From Pipra filicauda (lineage: Eukaryota; Chordata; Aves; Passeriformes; Pipridae), in assembly GCF_003945595.2 (NCBI RefSeq), contig NW_024104898.1, positions 2,418,001 through 2,482,000 on the forward strand: 64,000 bases of DNA, given 5' to 3'. The first letter of the stretch is position 1. Each line of letters begins with the position of its first letter. The notes beneath the pieces were generated by a model. That model was not told where the DNA came from. It saw nothing but the letters and a program-made list of their open reading frames with translations, and made no database searches. The position numbers and the translations under genes were made by a program. This document shows, in pieces, positions 34,798-47,709 of the stretch.

Positions 34798-35889
34798 CTG
34801 GAAGAGGAAACAGAAAAACAAGTCAGAACAGCTCGTACTTCCTCAAATCACAAATCACAATCAAACTCTGAAAATAAAACAAACATATCAAGAAAGGTCA
34901 CAGATGCACAAGTCTCCTGGCAGCATCCCTGTGAAACACCAGTGCTCAGTGTCTGCCTTGGTGATGGAAAAAGATGCTAACACTCTAATCCAAGCAGCAC
35001 CAGACCTTAAGAAACCCCCACCTAAGGAGTGAGTGATCCTGGGATTACATTGGGGAACCCTTCTGGCAACCCAAGCAGTTTCCTTCTGGAGCACCCAGTG
35101 CGATAGCACCCACTTAGACACCAAAGCTTGGTATCTAAGAGAGAAATCGAAACAGTTTGACACACTGTGGAAGTTTAAGATGACAGGTATGCTGAGGACA
35201 ACAGACATGTTGTCAGTCCACAGGATAAGAGGATTGTATGCAATCATGCAAACATAGGAGGAGACGGGTCTGTACTTTCTGCTGAAATATAAGGTCCAAA
35301 CTCCTAATGGGAGTAAAGAAATCACAGAGTTGTGGAAATGGAGAGAATTCTGAGCTGTTGGGATGCTGGGTCGAGAAGTATGGTCAATGTGTATCAATGG
35401 GATGGTTTGGGAGTCATGGTATTGGATAGAGCTACAGATTTATTAGTGGCTAGTTAGGAAAGGAATCATGCATTCAGCTCTGTAAAGAACTGAAGCCTTC
35501 TGAAATCCTCTTATTTTTATGGGATTCTGACTAATACAGAGCATCCACTGGGTGTCCTCTAATATGCCACTGTACCATGGGAAACTGCAGCGTGGCCTGA
35601 TGGGGCACTGAGGTTTTGGGGATCTTCTGCCCACAGAGTGGAAAGTGTGAGTCAGAGCTGTTGAGTGATGGTTCAGTGGAGACTGACCCTCAGAAGTCTC
35701 TATTTAGTGCTCTGCATTGATGGCAACAGCCAAAATACAGTGAAATGTGATAGCACTGTGCTATCGAAACTCCTCAGCGCAGAGAGGTCCACCCAAGGGT
35801 GACAGAAGACCACATCTATTCAGGCCCATGTCCCTAGGCCTGGGACTCGGACCTGTTCTTGTAGCCAGGACCGAGGAAGAGACACCTAC
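34798..35889 (-). other. MDGA1 intron between FN3 exon and micro-exon
   Basis: A 1092-bp intron with donor GTAGGT and acceptor TTCCAG. I see no repeat or other element in it. Confidence 0.85.
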
Positions 35890-36067
35890 GTTCCATGTAC
35901 CGGATGATGCGGGCAGCCATATCTCCAGCCCCAAAACTGGTGATGGGTGTCAGGCGAACTTCATAGCTCTGAGGCACTTTCAGGTTGGGCAAGATGTGTT
36001 CCAGCAACAGGCCTTTCTCCATTTTCTTCACAGGAATGAAGGTTTGGATGGCGCTTCTCTGAGACAG
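35890..36067 (-). CDS. MDGA1: MDGA1 exon: second half of FN3-like domain
   Basis: This 178-nt exon starts in phase 0 and ends in phase 1. It encodes LSQRSAIQTFIPVKKMEKG, then LEHILPNLKVPQSYEVRLTP, then the segment ending ARIIRYME. The YEVRLTP motif is the classic F-strand tyrosine block of an FN3 domain, and the FGAGDMAARI segment follows the usual FG-loop and G-strand pattern. The acceptor is TATGCAG with a T-rich tract. The donor is GTAGGT, a weaker match than its neighbours, and it leads into the 24-nt micro-exon. A solo LTR begins 98 bp upstream of the acceptor. Confidence 0.95.
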
Positions 36068-36165
36068 CTGCATAGAAAAAGAACCCACAGTGTTATGAGA
36101 ATCCTGAAGCTGGAAACCTGAGCAATCCTATCCACCATCTAACATACTATTCCACCTCTTCCTAT

Positions 36166-36780
36166 TGTTGCCGTGGGAGTTAGGTGCTGAAAAAATCTCC
36201 GGAGCAGTTAATTAGGGGTGAGATAAGAAAGGGTTTATTATGCCAAGGCAAAGATCTTACAAGACGCGCGCGCAGGCCGTGCCTGAGATGTTACATTTTA
36301 TAATACCATCCATCCAATCCCAGATGTGTCCACCCTGTGGCCTTTACTCCGGTCCGCCCCGGGTCCACCCCCTGAAAATGGGTCTGGGGTGTATTTCGGG
36401 ACCCTCTGTTCATCCCATCTTCATCTTCATCAGAGCACAAAGGGTACATAGTCACCCAGTTTTTGACCATGTTCTGTGGTTTAGGCCCTGATATGCTGTT
36501 CTGCCAACAATCTAGGCCTTACCTTGACAATACTAAACATTTCTGCTGTATTCAGAATAGAGCATAGAATGGGGTAAGAGGGTTAAGGAATGTGTAAACA
36601 AGGGTGCTAGAGGGAAAGGGATAAGGGAGGAAGGGTTGCTGCTTTTAAAATCTACTTATAAAACTTACAAGTATTAGAAAAATAAAAAAACATTAGGGGC
36701 TTAAGGCATCACTATAAAGACATGTACATCTGGTTTCTCCATGAGATCTTCATGGTTTGAAAATTCCAACCCCTGGTACA
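36166..36780 (-). mobile_element. Solo LTR of an endogenous retrovirus
   Basis: About 615 bp bounded by TGTTGCCG on the plus strand and TGGTACA at the far end, so the element reads TG...CA with short inverted ends on the minus strand. In that orientation it carries a TATAAAA-like motif (36298-36304) and, about 60 nt downstream, an AATAAA (plus-strand tttatt at 36234-36239), then a short U5-like end. No gag, pol or env sequence adjoins it, so it is a solo LTR. No clear target-site duplication is seen, and the upper boundary could be 5 bp farther (36785). CpG-rich patches (GACGCGCGCGCAGG, TCCGGTCCGCCCCGGG) suggest a fairly recent insertion. Confidence 0.7.
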
Positions 36781-39700
36781 GAACAGTGATCAGGAGACTG
36801 AGTTCCCCCTCAAGAGAAGCCTTGGGGTCCTCCTGACTCGAGGGAAAAGTTGAACTATGGGTCCTGGAGCAACTTTGTGTCCAGAAAGAATGGTTTCAGG
36901 ATGGGAAAAATGGACCCAACTTACCCCTATTAGTGCACCAAGGTCCTTGCAAACACAGCATGGCATTTCGCCAAGATACTCTGCAGTTCACAATCAGTGC
37001 TGCAGAATTCATTCACTTGCTGCCTGGGCCCTGTGGCATTTCATTTGGTGCCTCACTGGGACTTGTCTACTACCATGCTTCCTCAGCAACCTTCCGTAGG
37101 ATCCATCTTTGAATCCTAGCCCACACTGTCTCTGCAGACCAGAGTAAGGGATCTAGTTCAAGTCGGTGGTTGTCTGGAGTCAGTCACAGGCTCTCTCTTT
37201 CTCTGATGCCCATTGGAAGGAGCTGAACCCTACCAGCTAAACATTGTTCAGTTTGCTAAGGCAGCAGGGAATTTTCAAGAAAACAATGGGAAAAATATCA
37301 TTATCAAAATCACCACCACTAAAAATGATGAATTATGTGTCAGTGAAACTTCCCTGCCATGGTCATGCTTCCTTGGTGGAGGAAGGATAAGAACGAGGAC
37401 TGCATTTTGAAGATACAATTTCCTGCCTGTCGCTGTGCGGTGCCTGGATCCTTGTGGCAAGATACATTATTGAGGATGCTGGTGGCTGGTAAAACAACCT
37501 TTGGCAGGACTTTCCATGATCCAGTGTTCACTGTCCTTGACACTAAGCTTTCTCTTGCCTCTGATATATCCTCTAGGTTGACAGTTTCCATCGCAAAGGC
37601 AATTTTCCTGACAGGCTGTCTCAGTGTTGGTCATTAATGCTGAAGTTACAGGATTACTGGAACCAGGATGCATGGAGGAAGGTTTACAGCAAATCTGTCA
37701 GTGTAGAGAGTGTGGGGCAAGAAGATGGAGTGAGGGCACAGCAGGAGCAAAGGCCATCAGCAAGGCAGGGCTGGGGAGCAATGCAGATGTGGCACTTCGT
37801 AAAAACAAGTTCATTCAATCCCTCCTCTGCCTGCCTTCAGCCCTCACAAATGTAACTGTAAGTTCGAACTCAGAAGCAATGGCTGCCACTGGAGAGCTTC
37901 CTGTGCCACAGCCCTGTTCATTTCCAACACAGCCAGGAGCCAACAACCCATCTCCTTGACCAGCCCATAGTTTGGACGGTGCTTCCAAGTGAAGGGGCAG
38001 CACTGGACCAGATCCTGTGTTGGGGCAGGACCTGGGAACCCATGGCTGCATGTGGTTCTCACAGTGAAAAACAACTTTGCACCTGCCTTACAGATTGTAC
38101 CTAAAAGAGACCTTTGTACCTGAGCAGATCAGGGTGCAAGTTGCTTTAAGGACATACTTTCTGCACCCTCCTCCTCATCCCTGGGCAAGATGGGTCAGAG
38201 AGCTGGGAGCTGCTTTCCCGCAGCTTGGTGCCTTCCTGAAAGGTGCCTGGGAGGAGTCCTAGCAGGCAAGACCAGGGCAGGGAACCAAGCATGAACCTGG
38301 CACCAAGATGCTGCCAGGATCCATCCATATCAACAATGCCTCATGTGTGCTTGCAAGCTGGCATTCCTACTGCTCAGCCCTCCCATCTGCCAGCCTTCCA
38401 TACCACTGCTCTGCCAAGCAATGGTAAAGCTGACTTCCAGAGGCAGCGACTTCACCTGGGATCATTAGCACCAGATCCCTAATTATCTGGGAGAAGAGGA
38501 GCAGCCGCAAGCCAGAAACAGAAGGTTGGGGTGGTACAGCTGGCATAGATGTTTTGGGGAGTGGAACCTCACTGGGAGGGCTGGCAGCAGCTCCTCCCCA
38601 CAGGCTGCCATGAGCTGGGGTGCTGAGAAGGCAGCCAGCAAATAGGAGGAGGTCAGAAGCCATTTTCCTCATCTAGACATAACCTTTGGAAGAGAAACAA
38701 AATGGGAGAGTCAGAGAGAAGCCTGGGGTTGAGATTCAGACAGTGCAAATTTCACCTCAGCTGGGATTTAAGTGGAATTTGGGTATCTAAAGCCTCTGGG
38801 AGCAGTGTCAAATCACGTACTCTCCCACATCGTCTAATCCAGGACAAACTACGAAATCAGCCTCAAGTCTGGACTGCAAAGCTCTAGATCCCCCACTTGA
38901 GTCTATCCTCAGGGACTTGTGGGTTAAATCAAATAAATATCTGGCTGCCACCAAGGTTTGGCTGGGAAACAGAAATTAATAAGGGCACATACGCTTCTTA
39001 TGGTTGCAACTTTCCTGCTTCCCCAAAGAGACCCGGACAACTAAGTAATGGGAAAGGCACAGCTGGGGCCCAGCAGTATCTCCTCTTGGTGTATAGAGGG
39101 AAAGTTTTAAGAGTATCTTTTCCCTCCATCAAATACTTCATAGCTAACTCTTCTCTCAGTCTATGTCCTGTCTCTATTCAATCTGCAACTTGAACCTACA
39201 CAGAAACTCACTGCCAGAAAGGCTGCCCTCTGTACATCCTTAGTATGGTCCCTACAGTCCTGGCATCATAACAGAATGTCTTTGGATGTCTTTGGAAAGA
39301 CTGGCTCTTCTCTGTGAAAGGCAGCATGGGCCAAACATCTCCCCTGAGCCAGCTGCAGCCGTCAGTAGAGAGAGCCAGGTGCACTGCCAGCACAGTTTAA
39401 AGGGCACGTGCCAGGGAGAAAAAGGGGGCAACTCCAGCCAGCCGCTTGCTGCGTGCATGCGGAGCAGGTGCTGGTTTGTAGTCACTAGCACAGATCCAGC
39501 AGACAGAGACATTAAGGCCAAGGTCTGCCCCCCTCCCTAAATATCCTTTGCCTCCCTTATTGCCAGCAGCAGGTCTGTGCAGAGCTGCATGCATCGGCCC
39601 AGTAGGAACCCATTTTTCAATCCACTTCAATTGCCAGCTGTTGCCCTTTCTCCTGCTCTGTGTTCTCTTCTCCCATTTTATCCTGTTATCTTCTTCCTTC

Positions 39701-41779
39701 CACCCTCTTCTCAGCCTCCCTCCTCCTGATCATGTTGACCCAGTGCTCCAGTTTAATATTGCTGTGGTGCAGTTAATAAAGCAGAGGCAGGCACAGAGGA
39801 CAAGGAAACACTGGCCGCCTTATTAGAGATGCTGAAGCCTCAGTGGAGGATCTCATGCAACAAGCTCATTCATCACCAGGCTCGAGAAGCTGCCAACAGG
39901 GCCAGAACAAGAGCACTGCGCAATGCACAGCCTCGCCTTTGCCTTCACCTCCTTTCATTTCCAATAAACAGAGGAAGGGGATGGGAAAGGAAAAAAAAAC
40001 CAAACAAATCCACAGTTTCTACCAGCTGGCTGTGAATATCCCACAGGCTGCAGAGGTAAGAACATTCTTCCAGAATGAGTTCACTAAAAACACCTTATGA
40101 AGGGAAGAATCAGCCCCATATGGTACGTATGTATTCACATGCAGTGTACGGAACCTGTCCCTTTCCTCTGACACTTATAAGCAGTATTAGCAATCACGAG
40201 AGAGCACACTTACATGCTTATATGTACTTAGCCACCAAAGCTCTTGGACCTGCAAACTGGGACTGCCCTTTCTTGTGCCTCAGCATCACATTCTGTTGGT
40301 AGGTATTGCCTGTCCAGTCCCCTGTCTTATCATGTGAGCTGGCTTTTGACGCTTACAGAGTTTTTGTTCCACTGTGGCCAGCTGAGCCAGCTCATGGTCC
40401 AGGAATACAAATCAAGAGACTCAGAGAAAAAACCAGGATTCCACACTACCCCTGCCCGCTGCTGCCACCTCAGCTGGGGCACTGTCATGGTAGAGGAGTC
40501 CAAGGTATTTCACCGCCACACCTATGTTTTCTGTTTATATCAGCTATTAAAGGAAAAAAAGGATGATGTTTTCAGACTGATCTTTAAGCTAGGTACATAT
40601 CAACTAGAAGATTCAGTAAAGCCAAAGGATATTAATAGACACATCTATCAAGAGTTCATGCTGCAGTTCTGCTCAACAAACCACACCAGGAATTCACAAG
40701 ATTTGGTGTGACTTGTGTAGCCACACATGTGGTCTCACAACCAGCTGTACCTTTAGCTACTATGCATACTTGTTTGAGGGAGAAATTAGAAAGAAAGTCT
40801 GTTTCATCACCAAGCTCCAAGGAATTGTTGCAAACACTAGCTAGAAAAATGCACATTAAAATCGTGTAGAATCCCCAATAAGCTGATCAGAGCAAAAGAA
40901 CTGCTCTGCAGGCATCCAGATTCCCAGCATTGCAATTCACTCTTGCCACTCTCTCCTTACTTGTTCTGCTTCTTCAGCAACTTCTCAGCTCAGGGCACAA
41001 GCACTAGCTCTGCTTTCCAGTATCTCCCATCCAAATCCTTTCCACACATACTCTCTGTCTCACCCTTTTTTCTCAGCCTCATTCAAATTCCCGTGGTTGC
41101 TCCTTCCTGCAGCACAAACAAGACAGGGGTCACTTCCCACACTCCCACTCCATTCCCACTAACTAACCACAGACATGGGGTGCTGGGATAGCTCCCAGCT
41201 CCATCCCCAGCCTCCTCAGCCTCTCCAAAGGGAGAGGATTCAGCAGATAAGGTAGGCTGATGCGGCACAGCAGCTTCACACACAGGCTCCCTCTCTCTGG
41301 CAGACTCTTCCTTACTCCCTGTACAGCTCCACAGAGGAGAACACCAAACAAATGGCAGAGGGATCAGGAGCACAGGTAGTAATTTCCTTGATCCTTCCGG
41401 CAGCAAGGAATAATATTGCTAGTAATAGTCAGATCCTTCAGGTCAATGAGTAGCTCCAAGGTTGGTGCAATCGTAAAAATCTGGCATTTGTTGACCATGA
41501 GATGATCTACTGAACACCTGGTCTACTGACATCTGAGGGGATGCACGTATCTCAGAGAGGAAAAAGAGTTCTAGCACATGAGCTAGTGGGGCTTGTTACA
41601 GAGCTTTAAATTAGCTTGGAAGGGGAAAAGGGGTAAAACCAGGCTCGCCAATGATGAGTGATGGGATGACGTGCCAAAACTTGAAGAAACCAGCACTCAT
41701 GGGATCCCTCAGTCTTCTTCACGAGGTATTGGCTACAATGTACCACACCTGAAATGTTCCTACACAAATCCATGCACCA

Positions 41780-42342
41780 TGAGGAACAACCAGCGGAGCT
41801 TGAAACTTTAGCCCAGTCCCAGAGATCTGACATCATTGGCATAAGTGAAACCTGTGGGATGTGTCCTGTGACTGGAGTTCCCTATTGGATGGTTATAGGC
41901 TCTTCAGGAGGGATAGGCAGGGCAGAAGAGGAAGGTGTATGCCCAGAGGAAGCAAGGTCAAGTGACATGGGAAGAATTCAGAGATGCTGCTTACAGCTGT
42001 AGGAAGAAAATTTGTGCGGCCAAAGCTCAACAGGAGTTGAAGCTGATGAGAAATGGGGGGACAATAAAAAAGTTTTTTCAAATACATTAATGGCAATAGG
42101 CAGGATAGAAATACTATCAGCCTGTTACAGGATGAGAATGGTCACCTCACAAACAGGGACAGAGACAAGGCAGAGGTGTTCTTTGTCTCTGTCTTCAACG
42201 CAGCTGACGGACCAAGGGGGTCTCAGTGCCCTGAGCTGTTGGACCATGACTGTGAAAATGATCAACTCCCAGTCGACCCTGAAATTTTACAGGATCTGCT
42301 GCTCCAGCTGGATCCCTACAAATCTATAGGGCCTGATGGGAT
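41780..42342 (+). mobile_element. CR1 LINE fragment with internal deletion
   Basis: The plus strand matches the minus-strand CR1 at 20935-23110. The first part has CR1 endonuclease sequence in one frame (SQRSDIIGISET; YRLFRRDRQ in another frame), which jumps at about 41924-41936 to the pre-RT segment (KVYAQRKQGQVT), then runs to the block just before the RT core (DPYKSIGPDG), ending near 42342. Compared with the other copy about 715 bp is missing from the middle, and everything after the RT amino-terminal block is absent. Confidence 0.9.
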
Positions 42343-42987
42343 GGTCTCCCTCATGTGCTCAAGAGGACAGTCAGTCTCAGCCAAGCTGCCCAGTTTCTCA
42401 TGATGCATAGGCATCCCTGTTTAGCATGATCTAAGGGCCAGGAGAAAGTGACAGCAGCAGAAGAGCACTTTTCTTCTGACAGGCAATACCACTCAGGGTG
42501 TGACAGAGCCTCCCATTTGTACCAGTTCAGCCTCTTTGTCAAGAGTCTTGGCTGCATTATATAGCTCTGTCCTGGAGTGCTGCAGGCATCATCTCATACC
42601 AGATTTCCCCAGTGGCTGTGACTGTGAGGACCCCATCCCAACAAAGTCCAGCTAAGACATAGCTGCTCCCTTCCAAAGAGAGTTTTGTTCACAATCACAC
42701 CACTGCACTCAACATGATGGGATGGGCAGTATCTATGGCCTTAAACTGGTAACAGCCAGGAAAGAAACTCCCAAGCACCCCATCCAAGGGATGGAGGGGA
42801 CTGAGCTTTGTTATGGTGCTGGTAACAGCTCCTGTGATGAACATGGGGCTCTGCAATGCAAAACACCCCACTACCTCAGCACACAAGCTCTGTCCTCAAT
42901 TTCTGCCCCAACTGCACCTCCGAAGCTACAGGATGCCTTGCAGAGAGGTAACTTCAAAGAGTACATATCATGGACTTCTGAGTGTTG

Positions 42988-43003
42988 GAAAAAAAAAAAA
43001 AAG
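42988..43003. repeat. A-rich tract
   Basis: A run of about 14 A with no clear element upstream. Confidence 0.7.
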
Positions 43004-43299
43004 AAAATATGATTACAGGATTTATGTGTGTCAGAATTTACAGTGTCCAAGACTGAGAGAAAAATTATCCAAGGGCCAGACCCATTATTCACTGCTGGAG
43101 AATGAGAGCCCAGCAGATGAGTTCCACAGGTAAAAATAATTCCTTGGAAAAAGAGGAATGAAAAATGCTCAGAAACAGGATCAAGAGGGAGGCAGGGATA
43201 GGAAATTTTAGGAAATCCTCCTAAAAATGAGGCTCCAGTATGTTCCACAATGATGGAAAAATCTGCCAGAAATCTGTCCCTCCTCTCCCACTTCTTCCT

Positions 43300-43433
43300 A
43301 TTCACCCTCTGTCACATAGCAATGGATTGAGATTCTGATCCTTCATGTCACCTTGGTGCCACAGGGCAGAGAAGAGGAAAATGGTTTGTCTTGTGGGTCC
43401 TTTCCAACTCAGCATATTCTGTGATTCTGTGAA
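43300..43433 (+). mobile_element. CR1 LINE 3' terminus
   Basis: The plus strand ends with GTGGGTCCTTTCCAACTCAG followed by two copies of ATTCTGTG, the sense-orientation 3' end of CR1 with its short terminal repeats. Only the last 45 bp or so are certain. Confidence 0.75.
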
Positions 43434-43589
43434 TTGAACACCACAAATTTGGTGCTTAGTCTCTGTATTTTGGCAGAGGGATAAAAACCCTCTGCACTGG
43501 TAGCTCCCAAAGTTCAGAGAAGGGCAAACCATGGACACACTCAAGGACACAGCAGGAGAGGTACAGTCCTGGCTGATAGGGCCCAGTCC

Positions 43590-44335
43590 TCTATCACCAC
43601 AGGGGCTGCCTCTGCTTATTAATTTTATGTATGCATCACATCCCCTCTTAAAAGCGGTGCGTTCCCTTTAGGCCTGCTCCTCCCGCTGGATGTCTGTTCC
43701 AGAGCCTGACCACCCTAATGTTCTCATTTCCAGATTGAATTTATTCACAAGCAGTTTGCACCCAGTTGATCTTGTGCCAATACTGTCCTTTAGCTTAAAT
43801 GGCTCTTTTCCCTCACTGCTGCTTGACCCCCTGATATTTTTATAGACAGCGATCACACCACCTCTCATCCTTTGCTTTACTAGGCTAAACAAGCTGAGTA
43901 CTTTGTGAGCCCTCTTCTAACCCAGCCTCTCACTTTCTCTGATTGACTCTATAATATTTTTCTGCACGATCCCACTTGCTGGAGTTTGGTGCCCCAGCTC
44001 TGCATAATAGGATGCAGTGGCACCTCTCCACCTTGCTTATAAGTACCTCACGTTTTACCAAAGAGTACATTTGTCCTTTCTTACACCTGCACCTAACCAG
44101 CAGCTACTTGAAGTCAACTCACTCATGCACATTGTTCCTTCACTTCAGTAATTTCCCACTGTAGCAGATTTCTCATCTTACACATGCATGACCCTGCCTT
44201 TGTACCACATCCATTTCATCTCACCAGAACTACTCAAGTAGTTTTCCGTCTTTCGGATCTCACTTAGAATATCCTGATCCTTCACTGAGATGGCATTGTC
44301 TCCCAACCTGGTGTCAGCTGCATGAAATTTCAACA
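43590..44335 (-). mobile_element. Old CR1/L3-like LINE fragment
   Basis: The plus strand resembles an antisense CR1-clade 3' region but is strongly diverged: CCAGAGCCTGACCACCCTA, a TAGGCTAAACAAGCTGAG block, and an end segment with CTGAGATGGCATTGTCTCCC and AACCTGGTGTCAGCTGCA, which parallels the RT core region seen at 21180-21200. The order is consistent with one ancient element. The subfamily is uncertain. Confidence 0.5.
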
Positions 44336-47300
44336 GCACAATCTTAATAGGGGTTTCTGAACTGACTGACTGGTATCAGCCATGGGAAAGAGGCATACCT
44401 ACTCTGGAAAAAGCCATTTTGGTAAGATTTGGATAGTGGAGAAATTTGGTTTGGATATAAAGACAGTCATTGTGATGTTTCTTTATAATCTCTTGTCAAA
44501 CTTCCTGTGCCTGCCATATTGGATTAAAACATTTTCCTTTGTTAGTACTTCATCACCACCTTGGATGAAAATGATGTTAAGCATTAACAGCATCAATTAA
44601 AGGGCTAGGGTAAGTTTAAGATGGGATTTATTTCATTTTCCTTGCTTGATAACCTTTACTAATTAGGGGTTTCCAGAGCAAATAATCACAGTGCAAACAC
44701 AAAGTTGGCATTTACCACACAAGCATACCAGTGAACTGAAATTCATGCCTGTGTTGTTCATCAGTCAAGCACACAGGTTCAGATCCTGGGGTTAAGCAAG
44801 GACGGATGGCCAAAGCAAATCCATTATTCAGTCTAAATGAGGAGTCCTGGAAGCTTTTTGTCTCAAACTGTCCTTTATCAGGAGGCTCCGTTTCCAGGCT
44901 GAAACATCCCCAGCTCCAAAGAGAGAAGCAACTGAGACCTTCAGTAGCTACTGAGGAGAGCTGGAGCCATCTAAGCTGGGAGACAGTCTCTCTCTCTTCC
45001 TCTTGCACAGGCAATCAGCTGCCTATCCTCATTAAGTGCCAAGAGCAGCAGTTTATGGCTTCCAAGAGAAGCCAAATTGGTGCTGTCATGAATTACTATA
45101 AGTGCTTGTTTCACACTCTTCAATAATGTCTTTCATTAGGGGCTGATCAGAAAGCAATATGTTTTTTATTAGCGTATGTTCCCTGGTCTAAGGAAGAACA
45201 GACCTAATATTCACTCTGTCAGAGTGACAGTCAAGCAAAAGCCTAAACTGAGGCTCTCTTCTACAGCCCTATTTTCAATCCTGAAGGCACATGCCATCCT
45301 TCTGTTTCAGACTGGAAGCTCTATATTGCTACTGCAAGTTCCTACCTGTACTTGACTATGCACTGCAGAGCCTGAAATCATCTCTGTCTTCTGTATGGGC
45401 GTAAGTGGATAAGAGACAACATCCCTCGTGTTGCTTCACATCCTCTCTTCCAGACAGCAATGGTTCCAGTCTCTTTTCAGCCTCACATCTGAAAATCAGC
45501 ACTACTCAGTGCCTTACTGGATCCAACTTTATACTCATCCCTATGTCAGTGAGCATAGTCTCCTCTTCCACCAGTTTCCTTGCACTGGACATGACTGCTT
45601 GCAGCTGGACCCACACATGTCTGTGCACTGTGCTGTCAGCACTTCTGGGTCCAAGGAGAAAAGCCAATTTGGCTCTGCATAGCCTAAGTTTGCCCAGCTG
45701 CAGTGAGGTTGAGCTCTGAGCCACTTTGTCTTATAAGTTACACTTGTGGTTGCAACTTAGCAATCAAGACATGCTCCACCAACAGGACCTGCCGCCTCCC
45801 AGGCTTGTTTTCTTGGGTTTTCTACAGACCATGGCAGAGCCCTCTGTTCGGGCACCTTCACCCTTGAAAACAACTAATAAAGGATGGGGTTGTTGCTTCC
45901 TGGAGCAGAAGTAGCCTTTTTGTGGGACTCTGGACTTTCCAGTTTGGTACATGTAATGAAAGTATAATATAGGCATCATTCCAGAGTCTATAGACCACCT
46001 CTAACTCGACTGCACTTGTGGTCCTGTCTCTAACAAAGAAGAGGCAGCCAGCACAGCATATGCAGGGAGAGCCATACAGCTCCTCACAATGCTCCATGCT
46101 GCCTGCTTCACTTCTTTACGAAACACAGTCAAAACATCTATCTAGTGCCTACTCCTGCTCATTTGTGACTAGCTTTGGGAGAGACTACATCTCTCTTCCA
46201 AACCCTTCCCCTTCACACACTCTCACCTCTTATCTCCAATACGTTCTAGAAAGCGAGAGCCAGGGAAAAAAAAACAAAGCCAAGAAAAAAACAAAAAAGG
46301 AAACAGAAACAGAAGAAGTGCAAAATAGGAGGGGGAGCAGGGAAGGGCATGAAGGTGCACAAAGAAAAGATGGTAAAGCAGTAGGAGCAACATGGGCTGA
46401 CTACTGAAAATAACAGATGAGCAGAGTAAATGGGAGGAAGCTGCATCACAGCCTATCGACAGGGACTTTTGGAAAGACCCAGTAAACAGCATGTACCCCT
46501 TGAAGCCACTGAAAGAATGTGGATAAGAAATCCACAAAAAGGACTGACTTTTATCTTTGATACCTGGCAAGCATTTTTATCCTGCGTTCAGCTTTGTAAA
46601 ACACAAGCCAACAGCCTGCTGGATATGAACAAGCACAGTGGTGTGAAAACATCTCTAGCCTGCAAGGCTGCTCTGAGGGGTGTATTGGTTTGGGGAATCA
46701 GGTTATCTTTTCTCTCACATTTTCCTTACCCTCAATGAGCACTGAACAGCAGTGTTAGGAGCTAAACAGAGATGAGATTTTCCTTCTAGATGAGTTTTAA
46801 GATCATATGAGCCTTTCCAGCAAGATTATTTGTACTATTCTTCTCAGGCACTGTAACTATTCTGAACAGAACTAAGACTGGAAAAGCTGTTTGGATTATT
46901 CCCTTGTACTAGGCAAGCTAAACAATACCCTGCTTTCTCTCTTGCCCAGTCAAGTACTTGAATTGCATTAGGAGCAGTAGTGTTATGAAAAGTGAATGTT
47001 AACACAAAATGTCTGTTGGCACTTTATGAATGGCAGAACACCTTGTAAAACTTTCAGCTACACTGTTTTGGGCAGATGAGCTTATATATTGGATCCGGGT
47101 ATGACGGAGTTGATTTTTCCCATAGCAGCCCTCCTAGTGTGTGCTTTGTGTGGGTAGCTAGAAAGGTGTTGATAACACACCAGTGTTTTGGCTACTGCTG
47201 AGCAGCGCTGCACAGCATTAGTGCTGTCTCTCCAACATTTCTCCCTCACCAGTAGGTTGGGAGTGGGCAAGATCTTGGAAGGGGACATCATATCCAGGAC

Positions 47301-47678
47301 TGCTGACCCAAACTGACCAAAGAGATATGAAAGGGATGGAGAAGAGGGCATTTGTTATGATGTTTGTCTTCCAGAGCAACTGCTACATATAATGAAAATC
47401 TGCTTCCCAGGAAGTGGCTGGACATTGCCTACTGATGGGAAGTATAGAATAAATCTTTTATTTTCCTTTGCTTCTCCATGTGGCCCTAGTTTTCATTTAT
47501 CTTGCCTTTATCTTGATGTGGTTTTTTTTCCATCTTATTTTCTCCCCCTTGTCTTGCTGAGGAGTGGAATGATAGAGCAGCTTTGTGGGCATCAAGGTCA
47601 ACCAACCACGCCTTACTTACTCTGGATAATCACAGAAGAGGAATGATACCGTAAGACTGAGGTACTAACCTGCCACTG

Positions 47679-47709
47679 CTCATATTACTCATTTACTCAT
47701 ATTACTCAT
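47679..47709. repeat. 17-bp tandem duplication
   Basis: CTCATATTACTCAT occurs twice with a 3-bp spacer. It is a small tandem duplication. Confidence 0.75.

Noticed and set aside
36166..36780. A full endogenous retrovirus around the LTR
   Set aside because: No second LTR and no gag, pol or env-like open frames are found on either side, so only a solo LTR is supported.
46018..46407. Lys/Glu-rich plus-strand open frame
   Set aside because: It translates an A/G-rich low-complexity stretch, and the mirrored Phe/Leu/Ser-rich frames on the other strand show the same cause.
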